Shown here piece after piece: positions 43,356-52,097 of a stretch of DNA of 64,000 bases. The stretch's first letter is position 1; each line of letters begins with the position of its first letter. The position numbers were made by a program, and so were the translations under genes. This stretch comes from Catellatospora citrea. Its GTDB lineage: Bacteria; Actinomycetota; Actinomycetes; Mycobacteriales; Micromonosporaceae. The notes under the pieces were generated by a model. That model had not been told where the DNA came from, searched no databases, and was given only the letters and a program-made list of their open reading frames with translations. The DNA lies in the NCBI RefSeq assembly GCF_003610235.1, contig NZ_RAPR01000001.1, positions 8,742,001 through 8,806,000 on the forward strand, given 5' to 3'.

Positions 43356-44104
43356 TGGCGCACCGGCTCTGGGTCGTCATCCCGGCGTACGACGAGCAGC
43401 GCTCGATCGGGGCGACGCTGCACCGGCTGACCGAGCAGAGCGACGCGGCGTTCACGGTGGTCGTGGTCGACAACGGCAGCACCGACGCCACCGCGTCGAT
43501 CGCCACCGGGTTCGCCGACCGCCTGGACCTGCACGTGATCGGCGAGCCGGTGAAGGGCACCGGCGCGGCGGCCGACACCGGCATGCGGTATGCCATCGCG
43601 CACGGTGCGACGCTGCTGGCCCGCACCGACGCCGACTGCCTGCCCGCGCCCGGCTGGATCGCCGCGGTGCGCCGCGGGTTCGACGCCGGGCTGCGGATGC
43701 TCAGCGGCCCGCTGCGCCCGCGCGCCGACGAGTTCCCGCTGCGCTGGTGGGAGCGGCGGTTGCTGCCCGCCGTGGTGTCGCTGGCGGCGACGTTCGGCCG
43801 GTTCCGGCCCGGCAACCGCGACCCGGCGTACGTCGGCCCGTACGTGATGATGCCCGGCTGCAACCTGGCCATCACCGCCGAACTGTACGAGGCGGCGGGC
43901 GGCTTCCCGCGCACGCGCATCGAGGAGGTCCACGAGGACCGGGCTCTGGTCAACCGGGTGCGCCGGCTCACCGCCGACTACGGCCTGCGCCGCGACATGC
44001 TGGTGCACGGCTCGGTCCGGCGGCTGCGCGCGTACGGCCTGATCGGCACCCTGGCCTGGTATGCCGACCACCGCTACACCCCGGACCGGGTGGACATCCG
44101 GTGA
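43355..44104 (+). CDS. Family 2 glycosyltransferase of the ketosynthase operon
   Basis: A 249-residue GT-A glycosyltransferase: WVVIPAYDEQRSIGATL, VVVDNGSTDATASI, and the metal site ARTDADCLPAPGW. A hydrophobic segment at about 130-145 (LLPAVVSLAATFG) may touch the membrane. The ATG shares one base with the ketosynthase stop (TGATG), so it is translated with the condensing enzyme. A glycosyltransferase is not part of known Ole pathways; it may glycosylate the product or a carrier lipid, which is inference. Confidence 0.85.
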   Translation: MAHRLWVVIPAYDEQRSIGATLHRLTEQSDAAFTVVVVDNGSTDATASIATGFADRLDLHVIGEPVKGTGAAADTGMRYAIAHGATLLARTDADCLPAPGWIAAVRRGFDAGLRMLSGPLRPRADEFPLRWWERRLLPAVVSLAATFGRFRPGNRDPAYVGPYVMMPGCNLAITAELYEAAGGFPRTRIEEVHEDRALVNRVRRLTADYGLRRDMLVHGSVRRLRAYGLIGTLAWYADHRYTPDRVDIR

Positions 44105-45252
44105 ACCCGGGCACCTGGGAACGCCGGCTTCACCTGCGCGCGCATCCGTTCGCGTACCCGCTGCTGCGGCTGCTCGCCCGGCGCGGGCCGGTGGTGCGGG
44201 TGCCCGGCTTGGGCGTCGTCGTCAACGACGCGGCGCTGGCCCGCGCGGTGCTGCTCGACGGCGAGACGTTCCGCAAGGACGGGCCGGGCTCGTCCGGCGA
44301 CCTGTGGACCCCGATCCTCGGCCCGTCCGTGCTGCTCAACATGGAAGGTCCGGCGCATCGCGCGCTGCGCGGCCGGCTCGCGGAGCTGTTCACGCCGGGT
44401 TATGCCGACCGGCTGTGCGCGCAGGTGCTGGCCGGGCCGCTGGCCGCGCTCGCCGCACGGCTCGGCCGCGGCGAACCGGTGGACCTGGTCGACAGCATGC
44501 GGACCATGGCGGGCGCGGTGATCTGCGCCGTCGTCGGCCTGGAGTCGGCGTCGGCCGACGATCACCGGGCCATGTTCCACCGCGGTGAGCAGATCGTGGC
44601 GATGGTGACGCTGCGGACCCGCACGCTGTCCCCGGCCCAGGCCCGCCGCGCCCGCGAGGTGCTCGCCCCGGTCGGCGACATCGCGGCCCGTGCCTACCGG
44701 GCCGGGGACGAGGCCACCGTCATGGGCCGGATGCGGGCGCTGGGCATCGCCGAGGCCGAGGCGCGCGGCGCGGCGGGCGCGTTCTTCCTCACCGGCACCG
44801 AGACCGTGGCGACCCTGATGCCGCGACTGGTGGCGCTGCTGCACGACGCCGGGCAGCTGGACCGGGTCGCGGACGACCCCGCGCGGCTGGACACCGCGAT
44901 CGACGAGGCGATGCGGGTGAGCACGCCGACCCCGGTGATGCTGCGCAGCGTGCACGCCGACACGACGATCGGCCCGGTGGCGGTCCGGCCGGGGGACCGG
45001 GTGCTGGTCGCGACGCACAACTGCTGCCGGGCGTACGGGCCGTTCGACCTGGACCGGCTCCACCCGCCGGAGCTGCGGCGGCTGTGGTTCGGCGCGGGTC
45101 CGCACTTCTGCATCGGGTATCCGCTGGCCATGGCCGAGATCCGAGCGGTCGCCCGGACCGTGCTGGCCGCCGCGCCGCTGCGGATCGTGCGCCGGCGGGC
45201 GGCCCGTGGCGTGCTGCTCCCGACCTACCGGGAGCTGGTGGTGAGCCGATGA
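44101..45252 (+). CDS. Cytochrome P450 inside the ketosynthase operon
   Basis: A 383-residue P450. Heme loop FGAGPHFCIG (Cys near 337), ExxR in IDEAMRVSTPTP and I-helix FLTGTETVATL are present; the usual acid-alcohol pair after GTE is altered to V-A, which may affect oxygen activation. GTG at 44101 overlaps the GT2 stop (GTGA) and the end overlaps the ligase start (ATGA). It is related in layout to the divergent P450 at 41087, so the pair may have arisen by duplication. Confidence 0.92.
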   Translation: MNPGTWERRLHLRAHPFAYPLLRLLARRGPVVRVPGLGVVVNDAALARAVLLDGETFRKDGPGSSGDLWTPILGPSVLLNMEGPAHRALRGRLAELFTPGYADRLCAQVLAGPLAALAARLGRGEPVDLVDSMRTMAGAVICAVVGLESASADDHRAMFHRGEQIVAMVTLRTRTLSPAQARRAREVLAPVGDIAARAYRAGDEATVMGRMRALGIAEAEARGAAGAFFLTGTETVATLMPRLVALLHDAGQLDRVADDPARLDTAIDEAMRVSTPTPVMLRSVHADTTIGPVAVRPGDRVLVATHNCCRAYGPFDLDRLHPPELRRLWFGAGPHFCIGYPLAMAEIRAVARTVLAAAPLRIVRRRAARGVLLPTYRELVVSR

Positions 45253-46784
45253 GCCTGGTGGAGCAGGTGCTCGCGCAGGCGTCGCGGACCCCGTCGGCGG
45301 TGGCGCTGGTCGCGGGCGACGGCAAGGAGCTGAGCTACGGCGAGCTGCGCCGACGGGTGCTGTCGGTGCGCCACGGGCTGCGCGAGCACGGGCTGCGCCC
45401 GGGGGACGGCGTGCTGTTCTCGGTGCGCCCGTCACCGGAGTCGCTGGTGCTGGCCATCGCCGTGGTCGCGGCGGGCGGCTGCGTGATCTTCGCCGACCCC
45501 GGCGCGGGCCCCGAGATGTTCACGGCCCGCATGCGCCTGGCCCGCCCGCGCTGGTCGGCGGCCGAGTCCGTGCTGTACGCGGCGAGCCGGCTGCGCCCGG
45601 TGCGCGCGTACGCCCGCCGCCGCGGCCTGCTGCTGCCGAACCTGTCCGCGCTGGACGTGGCCCGCCACGTCTACACCGGACGCCGGCTGCCGGGTGTGCC
45701 GACCGGCGCGCTGGCGCTGAAACGGCTGCTCAAGGCACCGCCAACCGAGCTGGACGAAGGCACCGACCCGGGAGCCCCCGCCGCGGTCATCTTCACCTCA
45801 GGCACCACCGCCCGCCCCCGCGCCGTGGTGCACACCGGGGCCTCGCTGTCCGCCGCCCTGGGGCTGCTGCGCGAGCGGGTGCCGGTCGGCCCCGGCGACG
45901 TCGTGCACACCGACCAGCTGATGCTCGGCCTGCCCACGCTCGCGTCCGGCGCGCGTTGGTCGCTGCCGCCGCTGACCGGCTCCGCGGCCCTGTTCGCCGA
46001 GCAGTTGCGGCAGCGGCGGGCCACCCACACGTACTGCGTGCCGGTGCGGCTGGCCGAGGTCCTCGACGCGGCAGGCGGGCCGCTGCCGCCGAGCCTGCGG
46101 CACCTCCTGCTCGGCTCCGCGCCCGCGCCCGCCGGGGTGCTGCGCCGGGCCGTCGCGGCCGCCCCGCAGGCGGAGGTGCTGTCGGTGTACGCGATGACCG
46201 AGATGCTGCCCGTCGCGCTCGCCACCGCCGCCGACAAGATCGCCCATGTCGCGGGCGGCGACACCGGCGACCTGCTCGGCGCGCCGCTGCCCGGCGTCCG
46301 GGTCAGCCTCGCCGCCGACGGCGAACTGCTGCTGGCCGGGCCGAACCGCAGCCCCGGCTACCTCGGCGAGCCGCCGTCACCCTGGCTGCCCACCGGTGAC
46401 CTGGCCCGCCTGGACGCCGCGGGCCGCCTGGTGCTGCTCGGCCGCAAGAAGGACATGCTCATCCGGGGCGCGTTCAACCTCTATCCCGGACTCTACGAAC
46501 CCGCGATCACCGCGCTGCCCGGCGTCGCGGAGGCCGCGTACGTCGGGGTGCCCGACCCGGTCCACGGTGACGAGCGCGTCGTGCTCGCCGTCGTCGCCGA
46601 CGATCCGGCGGCGGCCGCCGCACTGCCTGCCCGCCTGCGTCGTGACCTGCCCGGGATCGTCGACCACGACGCGCTGCCCGACGACATCGTGGTGCTGCCG
46701 GGCCTGCCCCGCACCGGCCGGGGACGCAAGGTCGACCGGCAGGCGCTGCGCGACCTGGTGACCCCCGGCCAGGCGGCGTCGTGA
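45249..46784 (+). CDS. AMP-forming ligase (OleC/beta-lactone-synthetase-like)
   Basis: A 511-residue ANL-superfamily adenylating enzyme. Core motifs in order: FTSGTTARPRAVVHT near 181-195 (P-loop, with Arg in place of the usual Lys), YAMTEMLP, LPTGDLARLD, GRKKDMLIRGAFNLYP, and the C-terminal lysine in GRGRKVDR. Between a ketosynthase and an OleD-like reductase the best match of role is OleC, which adenylates a beta-hydroxy acid and closes a beta-lactone. A plain fatty acyl-AMP/CoA ligase is the alternative. ATG overlaps the P450 stop (ATGA) and the end overlaps the reductase start (GTGA). Confidence 0.85.
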   Translation: MSLVEQVLAQASRTPSAVALVAGDGKELSYGELRRRVLSVRHGLREHGLRPGDGVLFSVRPSPESLVLAIAVVAAGGCVIFADPGAGPEMFTARMRLARPRWSAAESVLYAASRLRPVRAYARRRGLLLPNLSALDVARHVYTGRRLPGVPTGALALKRLLKAPPTELDEGTDPGAPAAVIFTSGTTARPRAVVHTGASLSAALGLLRERVPVGPGDVVHTDQLMLGLPTLASGARWSLPPLTGSAALFAEQLRQRRATHTYCVPVRLAEVLDAAGGPLPPSLRHLLLGSAPAPAGVLRRAVAAAPQAEVLSVYAMTEMLPVALATAADKIAHVAGGDTGDLLGAPLPGVRVSLAADGELLLAGPNRSPGYLGEPPSPWLPTGDLARLDAAGRLVLLGRKKDMLIRGAFNLYPGLYEPAITALPGVAEAAYVGVPDPVHGDERVVLAVVADDPAAAAALPARLRRDLPGIVDHDALPDDIVVLPGLPRTGRGRKVDRQALRDLVTPGQAAS

Positions 46785-47713
46785 GGATCGCGGTGACCGG
46801 CGCGTCCGGTTTCGTCGGCGGTGCGGTGTGCCGGGCGCTGACCGGCGCGGGGCACGACGTCGTCGGCTTCGGACGCCGTCCCACGACGCCGCCCGGCCAC
46901 GTCGGCGCGGCCGCGTACCGGCAATGGGACCTCACCGGCGGCCCGCTTCCGGATCCGCCCCCGGTCGACGCCGTCGTGCACTGCGCGGGCACCGTCACCG
47001 ACTGGGGACCGCGCCGCGAGTTCTTCGCCGTCAACGTCGACGGGACCAGGCATGCCCTGGCGGCCTGGCCGCGAGTGCGGTTCGTGCACGTCAGCACCGC
47101 GAGCGTGTACGACCCGCGGCGGCCGACGGTCATGGCGACCGAGGATCAGGCCCCGGCGGGCCGCTACCTCAACGCCTACGGCGCGTCGAAGGCGGCGGCC
47201 GAGCGGGTCGTGCTCGCCGCGGACCGTCCCGCGATCGTGCTGCGGCCGCACGCCGTCTACGGTCCCGGCGACACCACGCTGCTGCCGCGGGTGCTGGCCG
47301 CGGTGCGCGGCGGACGGCTGCCCGCGGTCGGCGACGGACGGCAGCCGATCAGCCTCACCTCAGTCGGCAACCTCGTGCAGGCGTGCACGCTGGCCGCCTG
47401 CGGACCGGTGGAGCGGGGCGTCTTCAACGTCACCGACGCCTGTGCCGTCCGGCTCGACGACGCGCTGCGGGCCATCCTCGCCGAGCGCGGCATCGCCGCC
47501 CGGCCCGTGTACCTGCCGTTCGGCGCGGTGTGGCCGCTGGCCACGGCTGCGGAAGGGCTGTACCGCCTGTTTCGTTCCGCGAGCCCGCCCCGGCTGACCC
47601 GGTACGCGATCAGCCATCTGGCCGTCGAGCGGACCCTGGACATCACCGCCGCCCGCCGGACACTCGGCTACCGCCCGGAACCGACGTCGTTCGCGGGCGC
47701 GGCGTACTGGTAG
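46781..47713 (+). CDS. NAD(P)-dependent reductase/dehydratase (OleD-like)
   Basis: A 310-residue extended SDR: TGASGFVGGAV nucleotide loop, STASVY serine region and the catalytic YGASK near 133-137, then RPHAVYGPGD. In Ole pathways OleD reduces the beta-keto acid made by OleA to the beta-hydroxy acid used by OleC; position and fold match that role. 3-beta-hydroxysteroid dehydrogenase-like SDRs are the close alternative. GTG start with GTGA overlap. It is the last gene of the operon. No OleB hydrolase follows: the next gene is convergent. Confidence 0.86.
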   Translation: MRIAVTGASGFVGGAVCRALTGAGHDVVGFGRRPTTPPGHVGAAAYRQWDLTGGPLPDPPPVDAVVHCAGTVTDWGPRREFFAVNVDGTRHALAAWPRVRFVHVSTASVYDPRRPTVMATEDQAPAGRYLNAYGASKAAAERVVLAADRPAIVLRPHAVYGPGDTTLLPRVLAAVRGGRLPAVGDGRQPISLTSVGNLVQACTLAACGPVERGVFNVTDACAVRLDDALRAILAERGIAARPVYLPFGAVWPLATAAEGLYRLFRSASPPRLTRYAISHLAVERTLDITAARRTLGYRPEPTSFAGAAYW

Positions 47714-47747
47714 CCCGAGCCGCCCCGCCGGACGGCCACTCGCCTGT

Positions 47748-48662
47748 TCAGACGATCCAGCCGCCGAACGGCAGGTGGCCGCCCCGCCAGGCATTGGTCG
47801 TGCCGATCCAGGTTTCGAGCGTCATCAGGTCGGGATGCAGGTCGAACAGGGCCGCGGGTTTGGGAATCGCGGGCCGGGAGTCGATCCAGGCATGCATGCG
47901 GGCCAGCTCGGGGTCGAAGAAGCGCAGCGTCTCGGCGGGCAGCCGGGCGAACCGGGCGGGCCGGCCCGCGGCACGGCCGAAGGCCGCGGCGATCTCGGGT
48001 CCGGTGCGCACATCCCCGGCGATCTCCACGGTCGCGCCGAGCAGTTGGCCGGGCTGCTCGAAGGCGACCGCGGCGAACTCGCCCACGTCGTGGGCGGCGA
48101 TCATCGGCAGCGGTGTCTGCGGATGCAGCGCCAGCGCGAGGACCAGTTCGCCCGACACGATCGCGGGCCGGGTCAGCGTCGTGAAGTTCTCCATCAGCGA
48201 GGCCGGGCGCAGCACCGTCGCGGGCACCTCCAACGCGCGCAGCCGGGTCTCGATCGCGGCCTTGCTGTCGTAGAACGAGATGTCGGTGCCGCTGTCCACC
48301 CCGAAGACGGAGCTGTACACCAGGTGCCCGACTCCGGAGCGGACCGCCTGCTCGGCGACGGCGAACCCGCGCCGCTGCTCGGCGGCGACCCCGGCGGCGG
48401 AGACCAGCGGCCCGTTCATCATGGTCAGGGCGAGGAACACGCCGTACGCGCCGTCCATCGCCGCGGCCAGCGATCCGGCGTCGTCGAGGTCGCCGTGGAC
48501 GAGCCGCGCTCCGAGCGCCGCCAGCCGGCGCGCGGCGGCCGATGCCGGGTCGCGGACCAGTGCCCGCACGTCCCATCCGCGCAACAGCAGCGCCCGTGCG
48601 GCCGCGCCGCCCTGCTGCCCGGTCGCCCCGATCACCAGCACCGTCCTGGCATCCGTGCTCAT
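47748..48662 (-). CDS. NmrA-family NAD(P)-binding protein
   Basis: A 304-residue atypical SDR of the NmrA/HSCARG type: IGATGQQGGAAARALLLRG at the N terminus and LVYSSVFGVDSGTDI, without the usual YxxxK (YDSKAAIE offers only Y and K with different spacing). Such proteins sense NADPH/NADP or act as quinone or isoflavone-like reductases. ATG 48662 has GGGAGGG upstream. It is convergent with the ketosynthase operon and not part of it. Confidence 0.88.
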   Translation of the reverse strand: MSTDARTVLVIGATGQQGGAAARALLLRGWDVRALVRDPASAAARRLAALGARLVHGDLDDAGSLAAAMDGAYGVFLALTMMNGPLVSAAGVAAEQRRGFAVAEQAVRSGVGHLVYSSVFGVDSGTDISFYDSKAAIETRLRALEVPATVLRPASLMENFTTLTRPAIVSGELVLALALHPQTPLPMIAAHDVGEFAAVAFEQPGQLLGATVEIAGDVRTGPEIAAAFGRAAGRPARFARLPAETLRFFDPELARMHAWIDSRPAIPKPAALFDLHPDLMTLETWIGTTNAWRGGHLPFGGWIV

Positions 48663-48829
48663 GTCGCCCTCCCGTGGTCCGGCTCGGGAGCGCGGTCGGA
48701 ACACCCCTCTAGCTATGACGTCCGGGCCCATGGCGGGGTGGGGCCGCGGCGCCGGAAACTCTCCCGGCGACGGCGAATGGCACACTCGCAGCCGGCTGAT
48801 CATCGGCTCGGCCCGTGCCCGGTGCGCCG

Positions 48830-49288
48830 TCAGCAGACGTTGACGTCATCCCATGGCAGGTAGTTGAACGCGTTGACGGTGGTGTTGGCCGGCACGCCGG
48901 TCCCGGTGGACGCGTTGTAGAAGTACACGGTCGGCGCCGGATTGCCGTACTGGTGGTTGTACACCGTGCCGGTCGCGTTCCAGTAGAACAGGTTGTAGCT
49001 GCCGCAGTTGTAGAGCTTGTACAGCGTGCCGCCCAGGTTCGGGCTCGTCCACATGCAGAAGTAGCCGCTCCCGCACTGCGTGAAGGTGCCGTTGTTGGTG
49101 GCCGCCGGAATGACGTTGCCGCCGCTGTCGGTGATGTACGCGCAGTTGTTGTTGCCGGAGCAGACCCCCGCCGCCACCTGCCGGGTGTCCGGGGCGGGCC
49201 CGGCCGCCGCGGGCTGCGGAGCCACCATGGCCGCCGCGACGACGAGAATGAGCGCCGCCAACCGCTTCGCACTGCTGGTCAATAGCAT
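48830..49288 (-). CDS. Secreted Cys-rich protein, peptidase-inhibitor-I36-like
   Basis: A 152-residue exported protein. The signal peptide runs to about residue 30 (MVAPQPAAAG). The mature part has an N-terminal cysteine cluster (GVCSGNNNCAYIT), then CGSGYFCMWTSPNLGGTLY, YNCGSYNLFYW and a C-terminal VNVC. The CMWT...GGTLY...NC pattern resembles the small crystallin-like family I36 inhibitors (SMPI type) of actinobacteria. ATG 49288 is fixed by GGAGG just upstream. It is a single gene. Confidence 0.8.
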   Translation of the reverse strand: MLLTSSAKRLAALILVVAAAMVAPQPAAAGPAPDTRQVAAGVCSGNNNCAYITDSGGNVIPAATNNGTFTQCGSGYFCMWTSPNLGGTLYKLYNCGSYNLFYWNATGTVYNHQYGNPAPTVYFYNASTGTGVPANTTVNAFNYLPWDDVNVC

Positions 49289-49526
49289 GTCGACCTCCAT
49301 CTGAAGGGACGGAGGCAAGACGCAGGCGGTGTCGAAGTCTGTCCCCCGTGCGAGATTCAGCCCGAGCGTAACGTGATGATCTTCGATGTACCAGGCCTGC
49401 GGTGTGCCTCGATACGACGTCGGACCACCCGGTGCCGGGCCCGCACACCCGGGCACCGGCAGGGTGGCGGCGTACTGCCGACGGTGACCCGGCATAACCC
49501 TGGCGCGCCCGGGTATCGGGGCCGGC

Positions 49527-49763
49527 ATGACGGAGACTGTGCAGACCCGCGGCGACGGCCACGACGAGATCCTCGCGCTCGACACCAACGGCGACGGGCA
49601 GCCCGACCTGTGGGCGATCGACACCGACGGCGACGGCAAGGCCGACCTGTTCCAGTCGGACACCGACGGCGACGGGCAGCCCGACGTGACCATGGTCGAC
49701 CTCACCCAGGACGGGGAGATGGACATCATCGTCGACGGCGACGGCGGCCACCCGGTGGAGTGA
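49527..49763 (+). CDS. Small acidic repeat protein with calcium-loop-like motifs
   Basis: A 78-residue protein built almost wholly from 13-residue repeats: LDTNGDGQPDLWA (18-30), IDTDGDGKADLFQ (31-43), SDTDGDGQPDVTM (44-56), then a diverged VDLTQDGEMDIIV (57-69). DxDGDGxxD is the calcium-loop pattern of EF-hand, dockerin and thrombospondin-3 repeats. There is no signal peptide or membrane segment, so it appears cytoplasmic. A GGGGCC stretch precedes the ATG weakly. The PanE-like gene starts 17 bases later and may be co-transcribed. Function unknown. Confidence 0.8.
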   Translation: MTETVQTRGDGHDEILALDTNGDGQPDLWAIDTDGDGKADLFQSDTDGDGQPDVTMVDLTQDGEMDIIVDGDGGHPVE

Positions 49764-49779
49764 CCTGTAGGTTGGCCGG

Positions 49780-50748
49780 ATGCGTTTCATCGTCTACGGG
49801 GCAGGCGCGGTCGGCGGCGTGCTCGGCGCGTACCTGCACCTGTCCGGCCAGTCCGTGGTCCTGGTCGCCCGCGGCGAGCACCTGGCCGCGATCCGCGGGC
49901 ACGGGCTGACCCTGCAGGACGGCTCCGGCTCTCGCACCATGGCGGTGCCCGTGGTCGCCGGACCCGCCGAGATCGCGTGGCAGGACGGCGACGTCGTGCT
50001 GCTCGCGGTGAAGGGCCAGGACACCGAGGCGGCGCTGCGCGACCTCGCCGCCTGCGCACCGGCCGCGACGCCCGTGGTCTGCCTGCAGAACGGCGTCGAC
50101 AACGAGCGCCAGGCGCTGCGCGCCTTCGAGCACGTGTACGGCGTCTGCGTGATGTCGCCCACGACGCACCTGACGCCCGGCGTGGTGCGTGCCGACTGCC
50201 ACCCGGTCCCGGGCCTGCTCGACATCGGCCGCTTCCCGTCCGGCGTCGACGCCACCGCGGAGTCGGTCGCCGCCGCGTTCCGCAAGGCCGGTTACCGGAG
50301 CGAGCCGCGCCCCGACATCATGCGCTGGAAGTACGGCAAGCTGCTGCGCAACGTCGGCAACGCGGTCGACGCGGTGTGCGGGCGGGCCGAGGGCGTCCGC
50401 GAGATCGTCGCGCGGATCCGGGCCGAGGCGGCGGCCGTGCTGGACGCGGCCGGGATCGCCTACACCCCCGAGGACGAGGACGATGCCCGCCGGGCCGACA
50501 TCCTGAAGGCCGTGGTCGCCGACTCCCGCGGCGGCGGCTCGTCGTGGCAGAGCCTCGCCCGCGGCACCGGGCACATCGAAGCCGACCACCTCAGCGGCGA
50601 GATCGTGCTGCTGGCACGGCTGCACGGCCAGACCGCGCCCTACAACGAGAACGCGCGCCGCTGGGCGAACCGCTTCGCCCGCGAGGGCCGTGCCCCGGCG
50701 TCGCTCCCGCCGGGCGAGTGGCTGGCGACCCTGCCCGAGGCCGCCTAG
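49780..50748 (+). CDS. 2-dehydropantoate 2-reductase family protein (PanE/ApbA)
   Basis: A 322-residue NADP-dependent reductase. The Rossmann loop is VYGAGAVGGVLGAYL, followed by LLAVKGQDTEAAL, and the substrate/catalytic region MRWKYGKLLRNVGNAVDA has the lysine of the family. True PanE makes pantoate for CoA synthesis; this longer relative with SLARGTGHIEADHLSGEIV also keeps the family's conserved C-terminal substrate site (E.D.LNG-like). Paralogues are common, so the pantoate role is not certain. Its stop codon overlaps that of the convergent LtrA gene. Confidence 0.88.
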   Translation: MRFIVYGAGAVGGVLGAYLHLSGQSVVLVARGEHLAAIRGHGLTLQDGSGSRTMAVPVVAGPAEIAWQDGDVVLLAVKGQDTEAALRDLAACAPAATPVVCLQNGVDNERQALRAFEHVYGVCVMSPTTHLTPGVVRADCHPVPGLLDIGRFPSGVDATAESVAAAFRKAGYRSEPRPDIMRWKYGKLLRNVGNAVDAVCGRAEGVREIVARIRAEAAAVLDAAGIAYTPEDEDDARRADILKAVVADSRGGGSSWQSLARGTGHIEADHLSGEIVLLARLHGQTAPYNENARRWANRFAREGRAPASLPPGEWLATLPEAA

Positions 50749-51965
50749 GCCACGGACGGCTCCGGTGCGCCGCCTGCGGGACCGGGCGGTGCGGCGGGCA
50801 CCCTGGCCTGGATGACCCGACGGATGTAGCCGGCCATCACGAACACCGCCCCGAACAGCGACCAGGCCAGCGCGGCTGGTGCCAGCCGGCCGCCGAAGGC
50901 CGCGAGCACGGTGGGCACCAGCAGGCCCAGGGCGATCATTCCGGCCAGCCGGAAGCGCTCGCCCCAGGAGCCGCCCCGGGTGCCGCGCAGCGCCTCGCCG
51001 AGCACCGCCGCGACGTAGTAGCCGGCCACGCCGAGGCACAGCGTCACCCGGATGCCCGTCGGCACCCCGTGGTGCGCGTCCTCGGTCAGCGCGGCGAGGC
51101 TGCCCAGCGCCGAGGCCACCGCGGTGATGCTCGCCGCGGTGAGGAACAGCAGGGGCAGCAGCAGCCGTACCGGCAGCGCGGCGATGTGCGAGGTCAGGTA
51201 CCCGTCCCGGTAGAAGATCGGGTACCACATGCCGATCAGCAGGCCGAAGCCCGCCACGGCCACCGACAGCAGGGCGCGGGTCCAGTGTTCGAGGTCGGCG
51301 GCCCCGGCCACGAGCTGCATCGTCGCCTCGCCGAAGACGATGATGATGAACAGGCCGCACCGTTCGGCCAGGTGCGCGCGGTCGACGGAGGCGAACCGGA
51401 GGCCGCCGGCGTGCCCGCGCCGGCGCGCCAGACGCGCGGCCCATTCGGGACCGTCGGGCGTGCGGTCCGGCATGAACATCGGCAGCAGCACGTCGATGAG
51501 CAGACCCAGCGCCCACAGCCAGTACCGGCCGGGCGCGGCCACCCAGATCGAGATCACCCAGGGCAGCAGGCCCAGCCCGCCCTGCACGGACGGCCAGTCC
51601 AGCAGCGGGCGGCCGGTCTTGGTCCACGCCTGCGAGCCGAGCAGCCGCACGATGACGTACGCGATGATGAAGACCTGGGTGCGGCCCTCGGCGGCGCCGG
51701 GGATGGCCGCGGCCATGACGGCCATGCCGAACATCGCCAGGAACATGGTGCGGCGGCGGGTCTGCTCGCCGGCCACATTGGCGTACAGCGTGAACGAGCT
51801 CCACGCCACGCAGATCGCGAAGAACAGCAGCAGGAACAGCGCCCCGCCGCTCCAGGTCGGATGGTGCAGCTCGTGGGCGAGTTCCACCACGGCCGCGACC
51901 ACCACCAGGTCGAAGAAGAGCTCCAGCCAGCTGACCTTGCGACCCTCGCCGGAGGCCGTCGACAT
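50745..51965 (-). CDS. Low temperature requirement protein A (LtrA) family membrane protein
   Basis: About 406 residues with roughly ten membrane helices. The N-terminal signature WLELFFDLVVVAAVVELAH and the later ERCGLFIIIVFGEA are diagnostic of LtrA. The family name comes from a Listeria cold phenotype; the biochemical role is unknown. ATG 51965 is used, but GTG codons at 51974 and 51983 are possible. It is convergent with the PanE-like gene, the two stops sharing a CTAG. Confidence 0.9.
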   Translation of the reverse strand: MSTASGEGRKVSWLELFFDLVVVAAVVELAHELHHPTWSGGALFLLLFFAICVAWSSFTLYANVAGEQTRRRTMFLAMFGMAVMAAAIPGAAEGRTQVFIIAYVIVRLLGSQAWTKTGRPLLDWPSVQGGLGLLPWVISIWVAAPGRYWLWALGLLIDVLLPMFMPDRTPDGPEWAARLARRRGHAGGLRFASVDRAHLAERCGLFIIIVFGEATMQLVAGAADLEHWTRALLSVAVAGFGLLIGMWYPIFYRDGYLTSHIAALPVRLLLPLLFLTAASITAVASALGSLAALTEDAHHGVPTGIRVTLCLGVAGYYVAAVLGEALRGTRGGSWGERFRLAGMIALGLLVPTVLAAFGGRLAPAALAWSLFGAVFVMAGYIRRVIQARVPAAPPGPAGGAPEPSVA

Positions 51966-52097
51966 CTCGATCACGCCGCACACTCTCGCACAGCGGCGCG
52001 TGGTCGGCCCGGCGCGGTGACCGGCTGTCGATATACCAGCTAACGTCCTTTATCAGTGCATATGCTGACTGACGGCGGCACGGACGGGGGTCACGGT

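Noticed and set aside
47748..48662. NmrA-like gene as part of the ketosynthase operon
   Set aside because: It is convergent with the operon and has its own ribosome site. Its fold does not replace the missing OleB.
49578..49694. Possible CRISPR or DNA tandem repeat
   Set aside because: The 39-base periodicity is coding: it translates into the 13-residue DxDGDG repeats and lacks spacers.
49289..49729. Upstream extension of the secreted Cys-rich protein
   Set aside because: It would bury the signal peptide, and a strong GGAGG site marks ATG 49288 as the start.
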